From positions 47,351-111,350 of the forward strand of contig NZ_JACHBG010000018.1 in the NCBI RefSeq assembly GCF_014207095.1: 64,000 nt of DNA, written 5' to 3'. The notes under the pieces are model-generated. The model did not search any database. It saw nothing but the letters and a program-made list of their open reading frames with translations, and was not told where the DNA came from. The DNA is from Martinezella lusitana (GTDB taxonomy: Bacteria > Pseudomonadota > Alphaproteobacteria > Rhizobiales > Rhizobiaceae). The position numbers and the translations under genes are program-made. Below, one piece after another: positions 61,756 through 64,000 of the stretch (within the stretch, counting starts at the first letter, position 1; each line of letters starts with the position of its first letter).

Positions 61756-63681
61756 ATGTTTGAGAGCAAAGCCAGGACTGGATCCCACGCCAACGATGCC
61801 GAAACCTTCGAGCGTTTGCGAAGGTCGGGAGAACGCGCGTCTTCGGACCGCGGCGGAGACTTTCAAGCCTATGCCGATTTGCAGGCCGCCAATTCCGATG
61901 ATCCGCGCGATGCGGAACTGCGCGCGATCCTGCGCAGAAGGCTGAATGGCGATCCCTATCCGGTATCCGGCGGAAAAACGTCGCGGCCGGAGGCAATGCC
62001 GCCGGCGCAGCCCTTGGCCCAGCAGATCGGCACCATCCTGGGCCATCGCTACGGAGAGAACGAGCCTGCCGTTAAGCCGCAGCCGGAACCCGTCGCCGAT
62101 TTGCTGGAATTCGTGCCGGACTTGCTCGTTGGCGAAGCTGCGCCTCTGCCGGAGTTCGCCGAACCTGCTGCTCCCGTCGTCTTGCCGCGCCGCCGCAACT
62201 GGTCGCTCAGCATCGGTTCCCTCGGTTTCGTCATGGCGACGGCACTGGCAGGTGCGGCCATACCGACGCTGTTCGCGCCACCGCCAGCCTATGTGTCCCA
62301 GGCATTTCTGCATGCGGAAGGCGAAGGGAGGGCGCGCCAGTCCGTGCTGAACATCGCGGCAAGACGCGCGGTCGCTCCCGCCGCATTGTCAGATGTCGTC
62401 GCTCGGTTGAGGCTTGACCGCGATCCGGAATTCACCGGCACCCGTGCTGGCGCCCTCGGCGTTGCCATGGAACTCCTTTCGGGCAATGGTGGCGCATCGG
62501 ATGCGCCGTCGCGCGCGCAGGCCACTCTTCGCAAAGGCATTGCTGTTGGTGTCGATGACGCAACAGGCCTTCTGCGGCTGACCGTTACCTCAGGCGATCC
62601 GGGTAGATCGGCCGATATCGCCAACCGCCTCGTCGTTGCCACCATTTATGATGCCGCCGTTGTGCAGGCGGCGGCTGCGTCCAGGGCTGGCGATACGTCG
62701 GCCGACCGTAGCCGCAAGGAACTTGATCGCGCCACCGCAGCACTTGCCGAGTTCAAGGCGGAATATGGTGAAGACAAGATCGCTGCCGCGCTGACGCTGC
62801 AGGATCAACGGCGCCAGCTGGACAGCGAAATCAAGGCGGCCGATCTCGCCGTGCGCACCGCCAGGGCGAATGTCGCGGTGGCCAGATCGGCAACGCCCGC
62901 CTCCCTGCTGAGCGGCGCCCTGCCGGCGGATCTTACCTCTGCCGGCCTGGACGATCTGCGCAGTCGCTATAGCGCCGCCAAGGCCCAGTTAACCCAGCTT
63001 GCAACGCAGCTTGGGCCACGTCATCCGCGCCTGCTCGCACAACAGGCGACCGTTGACGATCTTGGCGCCAATCTTCGCGCGCAATTGCAGCGGCTTGTCA
63101 CCAGCAGCGATGCGGCCTTGAAAGCTGCGCTCGACAAGCAGGCAGCGCTTTCGGCGCAAATGACGGCCCTCAGCAAGAATAGCACGGATGTCGATATTGC
63201 CCGGCTCGGGCAACTGCGGGATGCCGTTGCCGCGGCGCAAAGCCGCTTTGATGCTGATCAGCAGAATGCGGCCCTGGCTCCCCAGGAGGTCAGGCCGCCG
63301 ATGACGGTGATATCGCAGGCGGTCGCAGCCGCGGCCCCGATCGACGATCATCTCGCAAGCAATCAGGCGACCGGCTTCCTGGTCGGCCTCGGCCTGTCGC
63401 TCGGCCTTGTCTTTCTCAGGAAATGGTTGGCCGGTGCCACGGAAAACGAGGACCGTGAGATCGGTCATGCCGCGGCGCAGGTGCGGGCTCCGCAATATCA
63501 TATCGAGCCGCTCCCCACGCAGTCGCCTGGGGCAATTCGCGAAGATATCGTCGAGCCGATCGCTGATATCGACACCACCAACGCCACGTCTGGCGAATGG
63601 CTGCGCGTGCAGCAGGAGTTGGCGGAGCTGCGCTCGAAGGTCGAAACTTATGCTGCGCGCCGGCAAACCGAGCGCGATTGA
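61756..63681 (+). CDS. GumC/Wzz-like polysaccharide chain-length or export protein
   Basis: The 641-residue protein has a long disordered N-terminal cytosolic part (about 150 residues). A first membrane helix follows (IGSLGFVMATALAGAAIPTLF, near residues 156-176), then a periplasmic domain with a helical coiled coil (residues about 310-500, e.g. ADRSRKELDRATAALAEF). A second membrane helix is near 540-557 (ATGFLVGLGLSLGLVFL), with a short cytosolic tail after it. This is the GumC/Wzz plan. No tyrosine-kinase domain is attached. Two GTTAAC sites lie upstream (61673 and 61708). It lies about 100 bp after the GT26 gene. Confidence 0.7.
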   Translation: MFESKARTGSHANDAETFERLRRSGERASSDRGGDFQAYADLQAANSDDPRDAELRAILRRRLNGDPYPVSGGKTSRPEAMPPAQPLAQQIGTILGHRYGENEPAVKPQPEPVADLLEFVPDLLVGEAAPLPEFAEPAAPVVLPRRRNWSLSIGSLGFVMATALAGAAIPTLFAPPPAYVSQAFLHAEGEGRARQSVLNIAARRAVAPAALSDVVARLRLDRDPEFTGTRAGALGVAMELLSGNGGASDAPSRAQATLRKGIAVGVDDATGLLRLTVTSGDPGRSADIANRLVVATIYDAAVVQAAAASRAGDTSADRSRKELDRATAALAEFKAEYGEDKIAAALTLQDQRRQLDSEIKAADLAVRTARANVAVARSATPASLLSGALPADLTSAGLDDLRSRYSAAKAQLTQLATQLGPRHPRLLAQQATVDDLGANLRAQLQRLVTSSDAALKAALDKQAALSAQMTALSKNSTDVDIARLGQLRDAVAAAQSRFDADQQNAALAPQEVRPPMTVISQAVAAAAPIDDHLASNQATGFLVGLGLSLGLVFLRKWLAGATENEDREIGHAAAQVRAPQYHIEPLPTQSPGAIREDIVEPIADIDTTNATSGEWLRVQQELAELRSKVETYAARRQTERD

Positions 63682-63773
63682 CGCGGCGGCCGTTTTCTCC
63701 TTGCAATTACCGCTTTCAGACACCATAGGGCGTTGGCAGGCAATTCCGCGCGGCCGATGGTTTGTAGATTGGC

Positions 63774-63872
63774 GCATGTCCAGGAAAACAGCGCAGCGGT
63801 TTTCCATCCGGAATGCGCAGTGGAATATAGGAATGAGCGTTGCCTCGGTTCGAGGAAAGCGGAAACGCTCCA
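63774..63872. repeat. Intergenic palindromic repeat (copy 2) upstream of folD
   Basis: Second copy of the element found at 35579-35680. Both hold ggaaaa / ttttcc arms around gcgcagcgg and tccggaatgcg, and end in a stretch that reads cggaaacgctc here. The middle part differs more between copies. It lies just before the folD start and may contribute to its promoter or leader. Confidence 0.7.
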
Positions 63873-63899
63873 GCATCGAATTCATATCGGGAGACCAGC

Positions 63900-64000
63900 G
63901 TGACGACAGTGATCGATGGCAAGGTTGCAGCGGCTTCGGTAATCGAGGCGGTGAAGGCTGCAGCAGCGGAGCTTGAAGCTGAGGCCGGCGTGAAGACCGG
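63900..64000 (+). CDS. folD: Methylenetetrahydrofolate dehydrogenase/cyclohydrolase FolD (partial, 5' end)
   Basis: Only the first 33 codons lie in the window. The product starts MTTVIDGKVAAASVIEAVKA, as rhizobial FolD does (TVIDGKxVAASVI). The GTG start has GGAG six bases upstream. FolD interconverts methylene- and formyl-tetrahydrofolate in one-carbon metabolism. The rest is cut off by the window end. Confidence 0.7.
   Translation, partial: MTTVIDGKVAAASVIEAVKAAAAELEAEAGVKT

Noticed and set aside
1..64000. CRISPR arrays, tRNA/rRNA genes, insertion sequences or phage genes
   Set aside because: No regular direct repeats with spacers, no cloverleaf or rRNA motifs and no transposase or integrase frames were seen. 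The repeats present are single palindromic intergenic elements.

Overview
The window is a chromosomal segment of a Rhizobium-type alphaproteobacterium (Rhizobiaceae). The evidence is the gene order of the large rhizobial chemotaxis/flagellar cluster, the regulators VisN, VisR and Rem, the rhizobium-specific motor genes motC and motE with motD/fliK, several flagellins without fliD/fliS, the post-transcriptional flagellin regulators flaF and flbT, and RIME-like palindromic repeats between genes. GC content is high and most starts have a recognisable Shine-Dalgarno. No tRNA, rRNA, CRISPR array, insertion sequence or prophage gene was seen.

1-9450 is housekeeping or accessory flank: a 3-hydroxyisobutyrate dehydrogenase, a UvrD-family helicase, an NHL/SMP-30-like protein, a fused SecDF translocase, an uncharacterised membrane-anchored protein, a GT39-type membrane glycosyltransferase and a 37-codon membrane ORF.

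9899-20190 (+) is the chemotaxis operon running into fliF: icpA, cheS, cheY1, cheA, cheW, cheR, cheB, cheY2, cheD, cheT, fliF. It ends in a strong hairpin. visN and visR follow. 22348-27490 (-) is motA-fliM-fliN-fliG-flhB-orf. Facing it, 27713-36952 (+) is flgF-fliI-orf-flgB-flgC-fliE-flgG-flgA-flgI-motE-flgH-fliL-fliP.

37037-38983 (-) is a TPR plus GT41 (O-GlcNAc-transferase-like) glycosyltransferase, divergent from an array of four flagellin genes (39318-44028). Each flagellin has a related leader sequence. 44278-50706 (+) holds a FliH-like gene, motB, motC, motD/fliK, a lytic transglycosylase and the activator gene rem. 51246-60585 (+) holds flgK-flgL-flaF-flbT-flgD-fliQ-flhA-fliR-fliJ-like-flgJ-flgN-like-orf. 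60821-63681 encodes a GT26 glycosyltransferase and a GumC/Wzz-like protein. The window ends in the first codons of folD.

The main oddity is that the hook gene flgE, expected between rem and flgK, is absent as an intact gene. Its place is taken by about 210 bp (50968-51179) that looks like a decayed, internally deleted flgE. All other flagellar genes read as intact, so either a working flgE lies elsewhere in the genome or the strain lost its hook. Other points of interest are the shared flagellin leader (a possible FlbT target), the GT41 candidate flagellin glycosyltransferase, clusters of GTTAAC sites upstream of flagellin and other genes, and a globin-type soluble chemoreceptor that seems to lack the haem-ligating histidine.
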